From Arcuatula senhousia (taxonomy: Eukaryota; Mollusca; Bivalvia; Mytilida; Mytilidae): a stretch of DNA of 64,000 bases. Made by a program: the position numbers and the translations under genes. The stretch is from positions 19,424,001 through 19,488,000 of the forward strand of contig OZ020317.1 in the NCBI GenBank assembly GCA_963971305.1, given 5' to 3'. Shown here piece by piece: positions 1 through 14,400 of this stretch (within the stretch, counting starts at the first letter, position 1; the number at the start of each line of letters is the position of its first letter). Under the pieces are notes generated by a model. The model was not told the origin of the DNA, made no database searches, and saw only the letters and a list, made by a program, of their open reading frames with translations.

Positions 1-1935
1 TTCATTTTACCATCATCTTCATCTCCCTAATATAGCCAATGAATTTCTTATTAACCCACCTATATATTCCTCTATTCTGGATTAAATTGTCGTTGTGTGT
101 TTCGCACCGTGTGCATCAGATTGTTGAATGGGGCAACTATGTCATTTTGCACGTCGGGGTTTATCAGTCAATAATATAGAAAAACCTGACCGAACATCAT
201 AGCGCTGAATCCTGCATGTGGGGAACACTTTTGCAGGCTTCGGTAAGAGATAGTCCAGTAAGATCCTCAGCAGTAGGTAAAATTGCCCGATCAACGCGTT
301 TCTCTGATCGGACCTGTGTCCTTATCACACGTCTCGCTTCATCATCTTTTTATATTCATTTAATCACCCGTTTATATTAGTATAACCGAATAGCACTACT
401 TGGAAGAAATACAAAAACTTAGGCGCTGTTTCAGAAATTCAGTCTAATTTGCGAACTCCTCTAGACAATTTTTCATGATTTTTTTCTAAAAACATCATGA
501 AAAGTAAGAGCCAGTGTTTTGTTGGTTTTATTTAGTACGCTGTTCGTTTCTTTTTTCTTCGTCTTGTTTTTTTTTTGCCCACTGATTTTGTCATTTATGC
601 TATTTGGTTTTTCCATTGGTAATTCGTTGCGTTTTTCCATTACAATTTGAAAGTATAACATTAAAAAAAAACCAAATAAATGAGGAATTAAAGGTTTTTC
701 AAAATGGACGCCAAAACAAAATGCGAGTTATTAATTTTTTTGACTTTGCATATTCGGGGACCAAGTAACATTTTAACACACACATACTTGTTATTCCTTG
801 ACCTCATGATTTTTTTTGTATGAACATGTATCATTCGGTTGAATTAACAAGACCTCAAGAACCAACTGTTATATATTTTTTTTTGGAAATTCCTTATATA
901 ACTTCATGGTTTTTAAGCTCCAAACCTTAACAAATTAATCTAGAGGAATCTGATTTCCCGCTAAACTTTTTATGTCATATATCTCGGAAACGAAAATACG
1001 GATTTACCATTTGATGAAGTGGACAATTATCTATATTTTCCTTCAAATAAAATCTTAGATGGAGGGACCATCCTAAACTGTGCCATTCCTGGTATGACAA
1101 CAAATAAAATCATTCATAAGAACCAGAAACAATAGGTCACTGGAATGTTTACAGAACATGATAAATTGTCATCACTTTGTAACAGGTTTAAAAAACGATG
1201 ATGTAATATTTCTAAAAACACATTAAAGTTAAAATTTCACGATTTAAACAATTTTGAAATTGCTTACGAAAATTAAACCATTTTTTTCTTTGTCGACATA
1301 AGCGAAAATTTCAGATTAGGGGGCTTAAAAATTGTTTTTGAATTTCGAATTTTTTAATTGATTGCATGATTTTTTGGGGTATTTTACGTGGATTTAATAA
1401 GCCCCCCCCCCAAAAAAAAAAAAAATGCCCGAAAGGCCTTTCTTTGCATCTTCGCCTGCATCCCACATATAATTACTGGAATGGATTAACCTCAGAGGCT
1501 ACTAAACTCTCTTAAACATGGGAATGAAAAGCAAGTAATTCGATGGGCAACGTATCAGTTTGACGCAAGGTTAGCATTAAAAATTAAACAAAACAGTTAA
1601 TACAGTTTTTTGGTAGATTTCTCTTTTTTCTATTCCATTTTACATCTCTTTCGTACACATAATACATTTCTTGTTGATAGATCAGGGTACAAAAATCAAA
1701 TAATCAAACTCGATATATTGCATGTACAACTCAGAAATGCTCTCAACCCAAAGACCCCAAATTAGATCAAAATTTAACATAAAGAGTATATGTACATTAT
1801 GCCACGTTTATATATGTATTCGCTCATAACCTTAGACGTAATGGACAGAAGAACGGACGGAAGGACAAATACCACAATACTATAAATCCCTGTTTTTTTT
1901 AGCGGGGCCAAAACAGCAATTCATCAATCAGGTTT
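1..1935. other. AT-rich non-coding stretch, no gene seen
   Basis: No reading frame here resembles a protein family, and no RNA gene is visible. It contains homopolymer runs, including a C run followed by an A run near 1400-1427. It is upstream of the first Wnt9 exon that I can recognise, so it could be 5' intron or intergenic DNA. The exon for the Wnt9 signal peptide could lie here unrecognised. Confidence 0.5.
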
Positions 1936-1939
1936 TTCA

Positions 1940-2400
1940 CTGGTGTGAGAGTACTGATAGTGAGCATTTATGACCGGTTGGAGAATACGCCCTCAGCAGA
2001 TTTAATCGTAAGAGGCGACCGAAGGTCTTAGAATTCTGACATTGGGTTAGTGCTTAGCCCACAGAGTGAATAAGTGTGAAGTCTAGATGGTTGAATAGGG
2101 TGGCCCACGCCCGCAGGGGTTGTCAGGTCTAAAATACGAAAATCTTGACCGCTTATAATATTGGGCCAACCTGTTTGGATAGTGTCACGATTCATGCAAG
2201 TAAAAGATCCTTTTAGTCGACAGCCATTTAGTGCACCACATAGGCCAAACGTTCCGCCCTTCTCACCTCCTTTCCAGTGTAGTTCCTTTGTGTCCCACCC
2301 ACCTCATTTTTCATTTATCACTATCGCCTTTATATAAATCCTGTATACTGATGCAAGGGCGTAAAACACAATCTCACTCACTCATTTTACGCTCAATAGT
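1940..2400 (-). repeat. Dispersed repeat R1 (GTAAGAGGCGAC family), inverted copy
   Basis: This stretch is the inverse complement, with divergence, of 21165-21430: both share the GTAAGAGGCGAC block, the GGGTT...GTGCT block and a GAATAGGG...TTGTCAGGTCTA block. A third, shorter relative is at 53430-53580. The 3' part (GGGCGTAAAACACA followed by CTCACTCACT) also recurs near 22490. It is an interspersed non-coding repeat, probably a SINE or MITE. No terminal repeats were defined. Confidence 0.6.
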
Positions 2401-2761
2401 AGTGAGTTGTTAGCGCTGTTCATTTGTTCCTTTTCAAAACTTGAAAAAAGCTTCATCAAAATTAAATAACTACAAATAAAATCTGCAAAAATGTATCGAG
2501 TCATATTTAGGTTATCTCGTTATGACACTGTTCATCAAATATGACAAGAATCTGGGTAAAAACTTCATCTAAGACACATGTCGCAGTGGGTTTCCATCAA
2601 ATAGCAAGTCCTGTGACAGCTATATGAATGTCTTTTTATTTGGACTAGGTTTATACTTTAAGGCGATGTGCATTTTATTTGTAATGTATAAACTTTGGTC
2701 AAATTCTGGAATTTATACCCTGTCATAAGGATAAAGTACGCTGTGATATTATCACTCATAT

Positions 2762-2832
2762 TGGACCGACCATTTAACTTGAAGGAGGAACTTGGTTTTT
2801 TTCTGAATCTTGATGAAAAAAAAATTGTTAAC
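2762..2832 (+). repeat. Half-copy of CGACCATTTAACTTGAAGG MITE
   Basis: The sequence GACCGACCATTTAACTTGAA followed by a G-rich then T-rich run matches the left end of the MITE at 42804-43021. Only one terminus is recognisable here. The flanking 2401-2761 and 2833-2960 show nothing else. Confidence 0.55.
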
Positions 2833-2961
2833 ATTATTTTATTTCACTTTGGACAAGTCTTAGACAAAATTGCATACATGTGTAGCAATATAGAATCTCT
2901 GATTCACCTAGATATGATGCATGTAGCTTGCAGCAGCATTTATTTTGGAATCCCAGATTTG

Positions 2962-3740
2962 TAAAGAACTCCGACTACTCATGCCTTGTAATGTACATGT
3001 ATTGCTGCAGAATTTATCGGATCTCTGAATTTCTTTGACTGTGGTGGTGATGATAATGATAAAGAACAATAGACAAGTATAACAAACACAATTGCATATA
3101 ATAATGTTTTTTTCATAACTGTGGTCAAAATATTTTTTCTTCAATATCAGATTCTTAGTATAAGTAAAAGACTAAATAGTGTCCCGTTCAAGTTTGAATC
3201 ATTGGTTCCTTAAATGAAAATGTATCAATTTCATACTATATATTTGACTGGAAACCAAAGACTTTGTATTAATTATTCAAACATTCTGCAAGTCACAGAC
3301 AAAAACTGCAAATTATTCGTGAATTCCCGAATCTGATGCGTGTGTTTCAGACACGTAAAGAACTCCGACTACTCAGGCATTGTAATGTACATGTATTGCT
3401 ACAGAATTTATCGGATCTCTGCATTTCATTGACTGTGTTGTGATTATGATTAAGAACAATAGATAATGAATTTAGACGCATACAGGGAAGGAAAGTGTCT
3501 AATTATCTCTTTGATGTTTGGCCAGGCCAAGATAGAGAAAATGTTTGGTTATCGTAACTTATCTGAAAATCTTACGCCCATTCAGCTTTTGAAAATTGTT
3601 TGTTTGTTTGCTTTTGTATTTTTTATGACAATAGGTAATGAATTTAGACACATACAGGGATGCAAAGTGTCTCATTATCTCTTTGATGTTTGTCCAGGCC
3701 AAGCTAAAGTAAACGTTTGGTTACCGTAACTTATCTAGGG
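2962..3740 (+). repeat. Two local direct duplications
   Basis: A block of about 110 bp beginning AAAGAACTCCGACTACTCA occurs at 2962-3075 and again at 3356-3464. A second block of about 105 bp (TGAATTTAGACGCATACAGG and what follows) occurs at 3465-3570 and 3634-3738. Copies are about 90% alike by eye. No protein is supported: the open frames that run across this region are short and have no recognisable motif. Confidence 0.7.
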
Positions 3741-3744
3741 TCAG

Positions 3745-5152
3745 TCGGGTTTGGGAAATTCATTGTTTTAAGCTAGACTAAAATGTAGAAAAATGGTTAT
3801 CGATAAAGTAATGATAATATATAATAAGTAAGTCAATTTTAGACAAATTTGATGATTATGCTTAAATTAAGGCGAGTATTTGGAAAGATTTGGTTATCGA
3901 AAACCTATTAATCGCACGGTCATCCAATTTTGAAAACATTCGTTGTGTTTTGGGTTAGGACGATGAAAAAATATATGGTTCACCAGATCTCCTGTTTGTT
4001 GCTTTGGTATCAAATCAATATGCTATAGAATGCATCGAAAATATTCTGCTAATTCCACATGTTTATCAATAATATACCAAAAGTTAACACCCTTGAACTG
4101 TTTTAGATCTAAAATTTATGGAATTCAAATAAGAATTTATATCTATGATACAGAATTAAATTCAAATTAATTTTTGCCACTTTTTCTGATTTATTGGAAT
4201 TTTTTTACAGGTTTCGTCATCTTCTTGGACTACATTTCGTTTTGCACTTGTTCTAACGAAACACTATACGACAAATATTCAATATATTCTAATTGAAAGG
4301 AATGTTTTCATATCTACTTATAACATGTATTATTAAGAGAGAATTTTCGTACATGCGCGTAGACTACTAGTATTTGATATAAGTGATGTACAATCACTGC
4401 ATTTCCTGTTGGCTCTATGTTATAATGCTGCATTACGCTGTCCCAGCTTAATAGGAGAAAGTATAATTTTGTTAGTCTTTAGAACTATATAACACATCTT
4501 CATGTGTTCTCCGCTCGCCGCCAGCATTGCTTGATTTTTTTGTGGAATAGAACTTGGGCGAAATTGGAATGAAGTTTAAAAACAGAACTGCTGGGTAAAC
4601 CTGTTTCCGTGCAAAAACAAATCATAAAATGTCAATGTAGTTTACCGTTGTACAAAAAACACAATGTTCATCCTTAGTTAAAGAAACACTGCCGCCTGAG
4701 TCTGTTACAGGGTCCGGTACGATTTGAGAGATCTTTTATTAATTTCCTGTGCCATACCCATTCCCTGTTTTTCCAGTGAAAGTCAAACTAGTAACCCCAT
4801 CGTACTTGATCATCATTTCTTGTTCATTTTAACACCCCTTTCTTGTTCATCTCCCTGATATGGATGGATTCGCATTGATAAGAGGTTAAGCAATAACTAT
4901 AACTTTTTTTTAACAAAATAAACCCAACTACTTTCACATATGATCCATAATACTATTTGCAATTTATTTAAATCTGTAGTTTTGACCGAAAATAAAGCTT
5001 AAGTTTTGTAAAATTATTTTTTTAACTTTTTTTTTTAAAATCATCCAATAAATATTTTTTCCTCGGAAAAAAGCTCTCGAGAGTTTGTGTTTGTTGTTAT
5101 TTACAAATCCGAATTCAAATAAATCTTTCTGATCTTATCTTATCTTTTTCAG
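3745..5152. other. Non-coding sequence upstream of Wnt9 exon
   Basis: I see no gene or clear repeat here. It ends in a polypyrimidine tract and the AG acceptor (5151-5152) of the first recognisable Wnt9 exon, so at least the 3' part is intron. Confidence 0.5.
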
Positions 5153-5424
5153 ATTGACGTCACGAGAACCAATTATCTCCCTTCTTTCCCGACTGGACCA
5201 CAATAGTTTTACGGAACAAACAAAAACGATGCACACAAGCGAGATCTGTGATATGATGAACTTGTACAACAAACAGAAACGCATGTGCCGACGCGGGATC
5301 GGTATAGCAGAAGCGCTTCTGGAAGCCATACGTATATCTGTGATAGAATGCCACTACCAGTTCCGGTACGAAAGGTGGAACTGTTCCCTGTCAGATCCCT
5401 ACAGACAGAAGCTTTTACAAAAAG
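5153..5424 (+). CDS. Wnt9: Wnt9 exon (N-terminal domain, first recognisable exon)
   Basis: The AG acceptor at 5151-5152 follows a T/C-rich tract. The exon opens with one base that completes a split codon, then reads [11 protein letters not shown] through to LLQKG. The donor is GTGGGT after 5424, and the split Gly codon G|GT is completed by the next exon, giving KG-FKET as in vertebrate Wnt9. It contains the conserved Cys of EICDMM, KRMCRRG and [15 protein letters not shown]. Reading on past the donor meets a stop within two codons, which supports splicing here. Confidence 0.93.
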
Positions 5425-8400
5425 GTGGGTAATTGTATATTTAAACGCTTACATATTGGTCAAGAATAATTACATATTTTGAAGACTCAAGGTCCCATAA
5501 CCCCCTCTAGTGAACCACTGGTTCCCGAGGGTAATTCATTCCAGTCGAGAATCTTGCCTGACAAAACATTTTCGTGGCAATGAAAAGTTATCGCTATTTT
5601 AACGTTGAAGTGCACAAAGTCGATATCGGATGTTAGTTTTTCTTTCTGGTTCTTCCCTTGTGGTTCCTTCGGTTTTCTTGAGCCTCCAATACTTTTTTTA
5701 ATACTGCTGGTAACTCATCAATATGTGCATCGTGTCTTTTTGGCACATATTCCATATTCTTTCGTTTTTAATATCATAAAAGGTTTACTTTTTGTAGAAA
5801 GGCAAATTTCTGCGCTTTCTTAATCAGTATTTAGGACATGTACGAGAACATAATACAAAACAAATGAAAAACGGGTAAAAAACGGTTAATTTGGTAATGC
5901 TGTATATCGATATTTCAAGGAGCTAGCCTCTCATCAGCAGCATTTGAATCTGTAAAAAACCCAAAAGTATTGAATGAAAAGTACTTAAAGCCTAAAGGTT
6001 CGAACACAGAAGCCAAATTCATAACCGAGGATATCAACCATGTACATGTACAGTGCAAGGAAAGATACCTGGTGTTTTTAACTATTTTGAAATTTTAAAG
6101 ATTTAAAAGTATTGAGTAATATAACACATGTATAAATTTTGTTATTAATATAGACTTGTACAAATTGGTTAATAAGCTGTTTCATATAATAATATTTTCA
6201 GTTAATCTTCCTGAGATAACAATTCTTAATTACGGAAACACATCTTTAAAATATGTGTCGTCTGCCAAATCAAGATGGCAGGCCGAACATCACAATCACT
6301 TTCGCGGGCTTAACCTATCAATTTTATGGTTTTGTTTTGGCCTTTCGTCAAACAAATGACAGAATAGGTGTTTTTGACAATACATTAATGTAATGGACAA
6401 ACGATTGTATATTAACTATACAGAATAAATAATTTTCTTTTGTGATTCTGGTGGCTCTTGTTCAGGAAATAAAAGCCATATCAGAATTCTGAACGAGTTA
6501 GTAAGAATTAAATTTGTGTCCAACGGGTTCAATTTGTTGTGGTCGCTGTGCTTGCGTAGCTTTTTATTGAGAGCATAGTTATTCGTCTTTAATTCCTCGA
6601 TATACATCGTTTTATTTTATAATATAGAAACTGTTTTATAGCAAACTAGTATCCGATTATCTTTGAATTAATCACAACATCAAGAAAAACGAAGCATTCT
6701 TTTTTCATTATCACCTTTCTTATTATAAATATTTGTATTATTATTACTTAAATGATAGTATCTTTAATATTATAAAAACAGGTGTACGAAATCAAATCGA
6801 AGAATATTGAAATACATTTATTTTATATCTAAATAGATTACATAAAAATAACCCAGTTCCTTGACCCACATCGCTGAGACATGACACAAAATATGAAGTA
6901 AGAATTCCTGAAAGAAGCAGAACATGCACCTTTGAACATGTTTACAAGATAAATTGTACATACATTTATCATACATTTATCATTGATACCTTTATGTTTG
7001 TCCGTAATTTACAAACAATATCTTAACAAGGGACTTTTTTTGCCATATCAAGCCTTTGCGTGCACAAAAGTGGGCAGAATATAGCCATATCAAGACGTCG
7101 CATGCACAAAAGTGGGCTAATATGCCTCGTCTGTTGTTTGCTGAAAATGTATGATAAAAAAATTATGACACAGCCGGGTTTACCATATAAGGTCCCATAT
7201 CATTCCTCGACCCATATTAGGTCTCGGTTGCCTCCCGACCTAATATGGGAGTCTTGGAATGATATGGGGCTTGATATGGAAAACTCTGTGTAATAATCTA
7301 TATGTATAATGAACATTTGGTCCTAGATAAAGGTACATGATTGATTTTGTCATTTCTTATGAACGCTGTGTCACTGTGTCATGTGCGTTTATTTCAAATC
7401 TCACAGCAACGAAACAAGCAACTTAACAAACATAAGAACTAAAAATCACAAGACACCATCCGTCAATATTGAATCGAAGATAATGAGATGTGGATTAAGT
7501 CAATGTAGGTGTACGCGACACAGCTAACATAACAAGTGGTAATTTAGAAAAAAACACAATTGAAAACTGTCAGCAGTCTTCAATGAGGCCTATATGCGCT
7601 GCTAGCCGTTCTGCAATCGGCCCAATGTCTAAATTAAATGCCTATAATTAAAATATATTCCTGAATTAGTCAAAGATAAACAACTTTCTTAAACAATGAA
7701 CAGAAAACATAAAAAAGACAAGTACAAACAAAAGCTTTGCCAAGTCTGCTTTTCATTGCACAAAAAATGAAATTGCCGTGTCATATAAACGTATTCCAGT
7801 TTGCATTATTTTCCGCTTCCATTGGGCTGCTTTCCAACCCGTGCGACGATTACGCACACAACAACGTTTATAGTTTGTTGAAAAGGTCGACCCAAGAGCG
7901 CCTAGTGCCCTGATGGCGAGTAGGAGACATGCCTGCAAATCACAATAAATCACGTTCCTCGCACATTAAAAAAACGCTGCTGCAGCTTTCGGTTATAACT
8001 ACCGCTCCGTGATTAGTCCTGCTTTTTCTTATGGGGTAAAGCCTTCATTTAAATGTTCTGTAGCGATTTAAATTTCATGTTCGTTTCCCTGAAATAGCAA
8101 AACTCGCCCTGCTTGAAGTAAAAACGTCACTAGCTGGATGCTATACAAATACCATATAGCCATCCCCTCCATTTTAATAGAAGGTAATAATTCACCCAGT
8201 TTATTTTTTTAAGCAACTTGATTTGTTTGGTTGCCCCTAGTAGTTGTCATCATCAAGACTGGACATCAAACAGATTAATTGTAAATAATTGCACAATTAT
8301 CATTTCATTTAAAGATTTGTTTGATTCCCCATTAGATTATGCAATTCATGTAACGAAATTGAAGATGAATTTCACTTTATATTAAAATGCACTTTGAATG

Positions 8401-11400
8401 AAAATTTACGTAAAGATTTTTTAAAAGCCTTAGATATTTTTGATCAAATGAATGAAGAAGATAAACTGAAATATATATTGAATCCGGATTCAAAGGAACA
8501 TGTGAGATTGCTGGGCTCCTTTTTGAAACAGTCTCTTTCACTGAGGACAGGGGGCAATACTATTTCTTACTTCTTTGTTTTGAATGTTTGTTTTGTTTGT
8601 AGCTATTGATCCCTTGGGGTGTAATTTGCTCAATAAACTTATGACTTATGACTTATTAAACGTGAAAATATCAGCAATTATTAAAGACATAGAACTATCA
8701 AATTCGCAATTTTTTACATTGAATAAAAAATACATATATTGAAAATATACTATCTTAAAATTACCTTTACCAACATAAAAACTCAATGTTTTGCAGTTTT
8801 CTATAAAATAATCTTCTTTTAATTATTCGCATTGTTTAAGTATTGTCCAGCATAAATATTTACTTTTGGTAAACTGGGTACTGTTAAACTGAGAAACGAA
8901 ATGTAACCAAACGAGGCGAAGAGAAAACGGTAAATTAAGAAAAACGACTGGTGTCGGCTAAAATCGATTCTTTTTTACCAGTTTCGCTCGATTTCGTTTT
9001 CTTTCTTTATAGATTTCGGTTGCTTATTTTACTGTTTACGTTTCCATCTTTATCGATATCGTTTTTCTTCCGCTCCGTTTCGTTTGGTTAATTTTTGTTT
9101 CTCAGTTTCCCGGTACCCGCAAGTGTTTACATTCTATAATTAGTTTCTCCTCTTTTTTGACACTGCGTTTTTTCTTCAGTTTTCCGTCGAAAAGAATACT
9201 TTCTGGCAGGTTTTTTGAAAATTTAACAGTTTTTTTAAAGGTTTTACACAGTATTCTTCAAATAGTGTGAATTTCATTATTTTTCAAAAATTGCCGAAAT
9301 GATAGGTTCTACGTCTTTAAAGTTTATTTTGATAAACATTTTATAAATTAGATTGCATCTCATAGCTACTGTTAAGTAGTCATGTAATAATCTTTGATAT
9401 TAGCTGTTTCATAAGAAGATCATACAGCCTAATTTAATTGCTGTTCTCTTCCGTAACTGTTTCTTTGAAGATTCGATGTTTTTAAGTTATGATTCGGGTG
9501 GAGTTGATTTTTGGAGTACCATCTTTGTAGATTTTTTACGTCTCTATTTACAGAAAAATAAATTGTACTTGAAATGTTTAGTTTTTTCTTCCTAAAATGT
9601 ATCAGCTGATATAAACCCGTTTTTGATGATAAAATGTCAAAAGGTAAAGGTTGATTTAAGTTTGTATGTAAAGGTTAGTTATTGCTTATTTACTTCAAAG
9701 CTCCACGAATTCGGGCTATACATTGCATCATGGATTAACATGAACGAACATGAAATGACTGAAGACGTTCCGTCATTTCATGTTCGTTCATGTTAATAAA
9801 TCGGGTTAGAGTTTAGTACTTTTATTTGTTTAACGTCGTTTCGGTGAAAAGATATATTTCTACACCCGGGGTGTGCATGAATAAGATAGAGATCTGCATG
9901 AGAAAAATATTATCGCTCTTGGATTCTCGGGGGCGGGATTGAACTGAAGCATTTTTCATTAAAAAGGGGTATTTCAAGTGAGCTTTGTCGCAGCTCTTGA
10001 ATTATCGCACGGAAATGAATGTCTAACTACACTCTCTCAAAAGCTCTACAAAACTCTCCAAGGTCAAAATTGTCAGATGAATCGTTTAAGAATTATTCCC
10101 CTTTAATTCTAACAGCTTTTAGAAAATCTTCTTCCCTGAAACTACTAAAAGGATTGCTTTAACTTTGTACAATTCATCTTTAGGATGTCCTCTACCAAGT
10201 TTTTAAATTTTGTGCAAGCCAAGCCAACATGGCCAATTTGCTAAAAAAAGAACAGTTGGGTCAAACCATAGTTTTATAGCTTACAGCTCAAAAAGAATAA
10301 GAGATGAAGAAAATCTGAAGCAACCTTCCTTATTTAGTTCAAAAAGAGTCAAAGTTGTGGGACGATTCCTTTTAGGAGTTATTTCCCCTTTATCGTCAAA
10401 ATTGACCATTTTCACAGTTTTTGGACTTTATCTTGAAAACTGTAAGTGCTAGAGGAAAAGTTAACATTGGAGAATTGTGAAGCTAAGTTAGATCTACAAA
10501 AATGATTTCAGGGTAAAAATTGTCAAATGACCCTTTATAGAGGTTATGATCTTTTAAAGATGAAAATAGTGTTTTTGTTTCTTATATTTGAACTATAAAA
10601 GGAAAGCTGTTACATATAGAGAAAAAGTGTTGCTTACTTTAATCTTCAGTTCAATTAGCTTTCAAAACATATCCATTAGGCTGAAGCTGTCAGATGACCC
10701 CCCTGCAAAAAGTTATGGACCCTTATTGTCAAGTTTTGGGTACTTGCCTTGGAGATTAAACCTATAACAGATTAAGTCAAATCAAATCAAATTTATTGTC
10801 ATATAAACATCTGGACAGAGTTTGTGACAAAAAAGCTTTTGTTTGCTTGAATGTTTAGCTATATTTGTTCTGCAAAAAGCCTTCATTAGAAAACCACATA
10901 AAAACTCAATCTTTATTATATTTTGCAAGACTTCACACGCCTGATATCAATCCTCTATTAAAAGAGAGCTTTGATCTAAATAAAGAACTAGATTCAGAAA
11001 ACATTTATTCATGGGAAACTTACATTAAGGATATTATCACCGAAATGGATTTAGATTGTGAGAGATTATCTTCATGTACAACCAAATCCAACATACTCTC
11101 TATTAAATCGTATGTAAAAGATAAATCTCTAAATTACTATACAAATCTTAACTATGTAAAAGTTTCAAATTTAAATAACCAAAATAAGATCTTTTTATAT
11201 AAATCGCTGAAAAGTGATTTTGAAAAGGAATTTTACCTAACTTACTATAATTTTGATATTCGAAAACTGATATCAAAATTTCGTATATCAGACCATTCTC
11301 TTGAAATAGAGACTGGTAGATATAAAAAGGTTCCCCGAGAGCAACGAATTTGTAAGTTTTGTAATAATAATAACTTAGACAACGAAGTTCATTTCTTTTT

Positions 11401-14400
11401 CACTTGTGAACTTAATAAACAATTAAGAACTAGTCTCTTTTCTGACTTCGATATCCCTCTAAACAATAATCACTCTATATTGACAAATGATCCAAATAAG
11501 TCACAATCATATTCTGAAACCCTTACAACAATTTTAAACCCTAGAAATTATCGACAAATTCAGAGTCTAGGTTCTTTCATTAAACAGTCATTAGAACTGA
11601 GGACAGGGGGCTCATAGACCAATTAATGATTTTGTCGATGTTTTGTTTTTTGTTTATAACTTTATTTTCATTTTATATGTCAAAAATTCAATTTATATTG
11701 TATTGATTTACATGACAATAAAAAAAAAAAAGTATCTATTATAAGGTGAAATTGTATGATGATCATTAATTTGGAAATGTACGTCCCAGTTAAAGTTGCT
11801 TGTAACTTATTCCAGTGTTTAGTACAGCCAATTTTAACTTATAATTCTGAGATATGCTTCATGGATAGTTATATAAAGCTTTATAGAGCAAAGGGGAGAG
11901 CTGAAAAAAATAATGTATCAGTTGATACATTATCTTTTATAGACAAAACCCCAATAGAAAAATTAAATACAAGTTTTATAAAAAGCACGCTGGGAACTAA
12001 AAGAAGCTCTACTAATCTGATAAATAGATATGAACTAAATATTCTCCCAATAGAATGTGCTATAAAAACACAAACGCTGAATTATCTATCTAGATTGAAT
12101 AATGTTGATCTTAATCCACTATTAAAAGAAGCTTATATATTATCTAGAAATCTTCATGAAAATGGTACCTATTCATGGTATTCATATGCCCATAACATCA
12201 CTAAAGAAATAAACTTAGATATGAAATATTTTAAAGAATGTGAAACAAAAAAAGCAGCACAAATATTGAAACCTAAAATAAAATCAAGCGTAACAGATTA
12301 TTATAGAACTTTAATAGAAAATAAAATAAATGACTTAAATGAAACAAATAAAAATTATTTGTATAAATATATAAAAACCCAAGAAAATAAGGTTCCATTT
12401 TATCTAACTCATCCAAACAAGTTAGTTAGAAAACTAATAACAAAATTCAGAGTAAGTGATCATGAACTACTAATAGAAACTGGTAGATACAAAAACATCC
12501 TAAGAGATAAGAGACTGTGTACTACATGCAACATATTGGATGATGAAGAGCACTTCTTCTTTAATTGTAAACTTAATGAGAATATTAGGGAACAACTGTT
12601 TACCTTTTATAAAATAAATCCATATTTTCATACTTTAAATAGATCACAAATAATTAGTAACATATTAAACCCGTCAACTCCTGCGGAAATTAAAACAGTC
12701 GTTTCTTTTTTGCAACAGTCATTAGAACTGAGGTGAGGAGACTAGCAAACTGTTTTTATTTTATTAAGGTTTATATGTTATAATGTTTGTATTTGTAAAC
12801 TCATGCTTGTATGTTATCTATGTAGCTATATGTATGTACTACGACCCAAATGGGTTAAAGTTTTCAAATAAAGTTAAATTAATTGGAGTTTTTCGCCTCA
12901 GGTACCCCAAACTTTTTCATTCCATCAGTCATTAAGTCAGGTGAGCAATTCAGGCTCCAGGCCACAAGCGGGACTCGAACACCACCTGAGAGTTGTTCGG
13001 CTAGTGATCAATAGTGTGTCATTTAAACCAGCGCCTTAGGGAGCAACCATTTGATTTTTAGGGAGGGCTACGGATAGTTTTTTCGTCCTGTCTTTTTGTT
13101 TGCGGAAAAAATGAGCCTGGTATTTTATTGGTGGTGGGGGGGGGGGGCGCTTGCGCGCGCCAATTTTTTTTCAAAGCTGTTCAAATTTCACCATAGCCCC
13201 TCAATAAAAATCAAATGGTCGGTCCCTTAATTAGACCAATCGGCCATCCCAGCTCAGTGTAAAATACAAAGTGCATAGTACATATCTATTTTATTTAACA
13301 TCTTTCCATACTTCTTTTTATTAAAACAAATGGTAAGAAAACTATTAATTAAAACCGTTGAATATTTTGTTCTGCAACTGATGTATTACAAGTTTTTAAA
13401 CACATTTTCTTGTCGACAGAATTAATCAACTGTACGTATGGCATAGGTGGACATCTTGTTTTAATTAAAATGATTATATACATCTTCTCCAAATGTACCA
13501 GTCACAATAATAAATCTCAGCTCGCAGTAATGTATCTAAATACTACACATTTTTAATATTTGTGACCTATGACACGATGTTGTTGAAAATTACGACATTT
13601 GTATCTCTATTGTCGTAAAGTGGTTACCTCCGGCGTCTATTTATGACAGGTGTCATGCGCATTCAATGTCATCTTTCTTCGCATGCTACGTCATGCTACT
13701 TTTTGAGCAGAGCTCTATGTAGTTATATAGCTATCTGACTTTCGCGTTTTTTTTCCGTCTAGACAGGGTAAATCGGTCAGGCAATATTCCTACCAGAGGA
13801 TCCATTATAGAATATTCATCGTGTATAATTATTGTTTCAATGATTCAATGTTATACAGGTTGTCTTAACTATGAGGTACATCTTTATACCCCTATAATAA
13901 ATACGATATAAATGTGGACTACATTTCACATATCGATACACTAAAGTTGATGTACACTTATGCGTTGCTGACCTTTTACCTTTAATTTAATCAATACGTC
14001 ATATATATTTATTCAAGTGGGTTGAGCCAAATTACGGATTTCATAACAAATGTTTAAGTGGGCGGAGCAAACGAACAAAATTTGCTGGAAAACAGATCGC
14101 TCTTTATTTTAGTGCTTACATTTAGCTCTGCTTTTAAACGCTTTAGCGCTTTGATTTGATAAAATGTCGCAGTAATCATGTCTAGGTAATCTGTTTGAAT
14201 AGATATACATAAAGTAGTTCTCATTTATAAACGTGGAACGCGGAACTGTGTTATTTTCTTTACTGGTTTGGACGAAATGCTTAAAGTACATGTTGATTTT
14301 TCAAATGTGACAACTCCTTTTATCACTTGAGATTGCCACCCAAATGCTTTGGTTTTTTTTTACCATAGAGATGGTAAATTATATCATACATTATATACAT

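Noticed and set aside
11756..12736. A host gene encoding a zinc-knuckle protein
   Set aside because: The RT-thumb-like start, the A-rich 3' end, multiple near-identical and diverged copies and the missing catalytic core all point to a LINE fragment.
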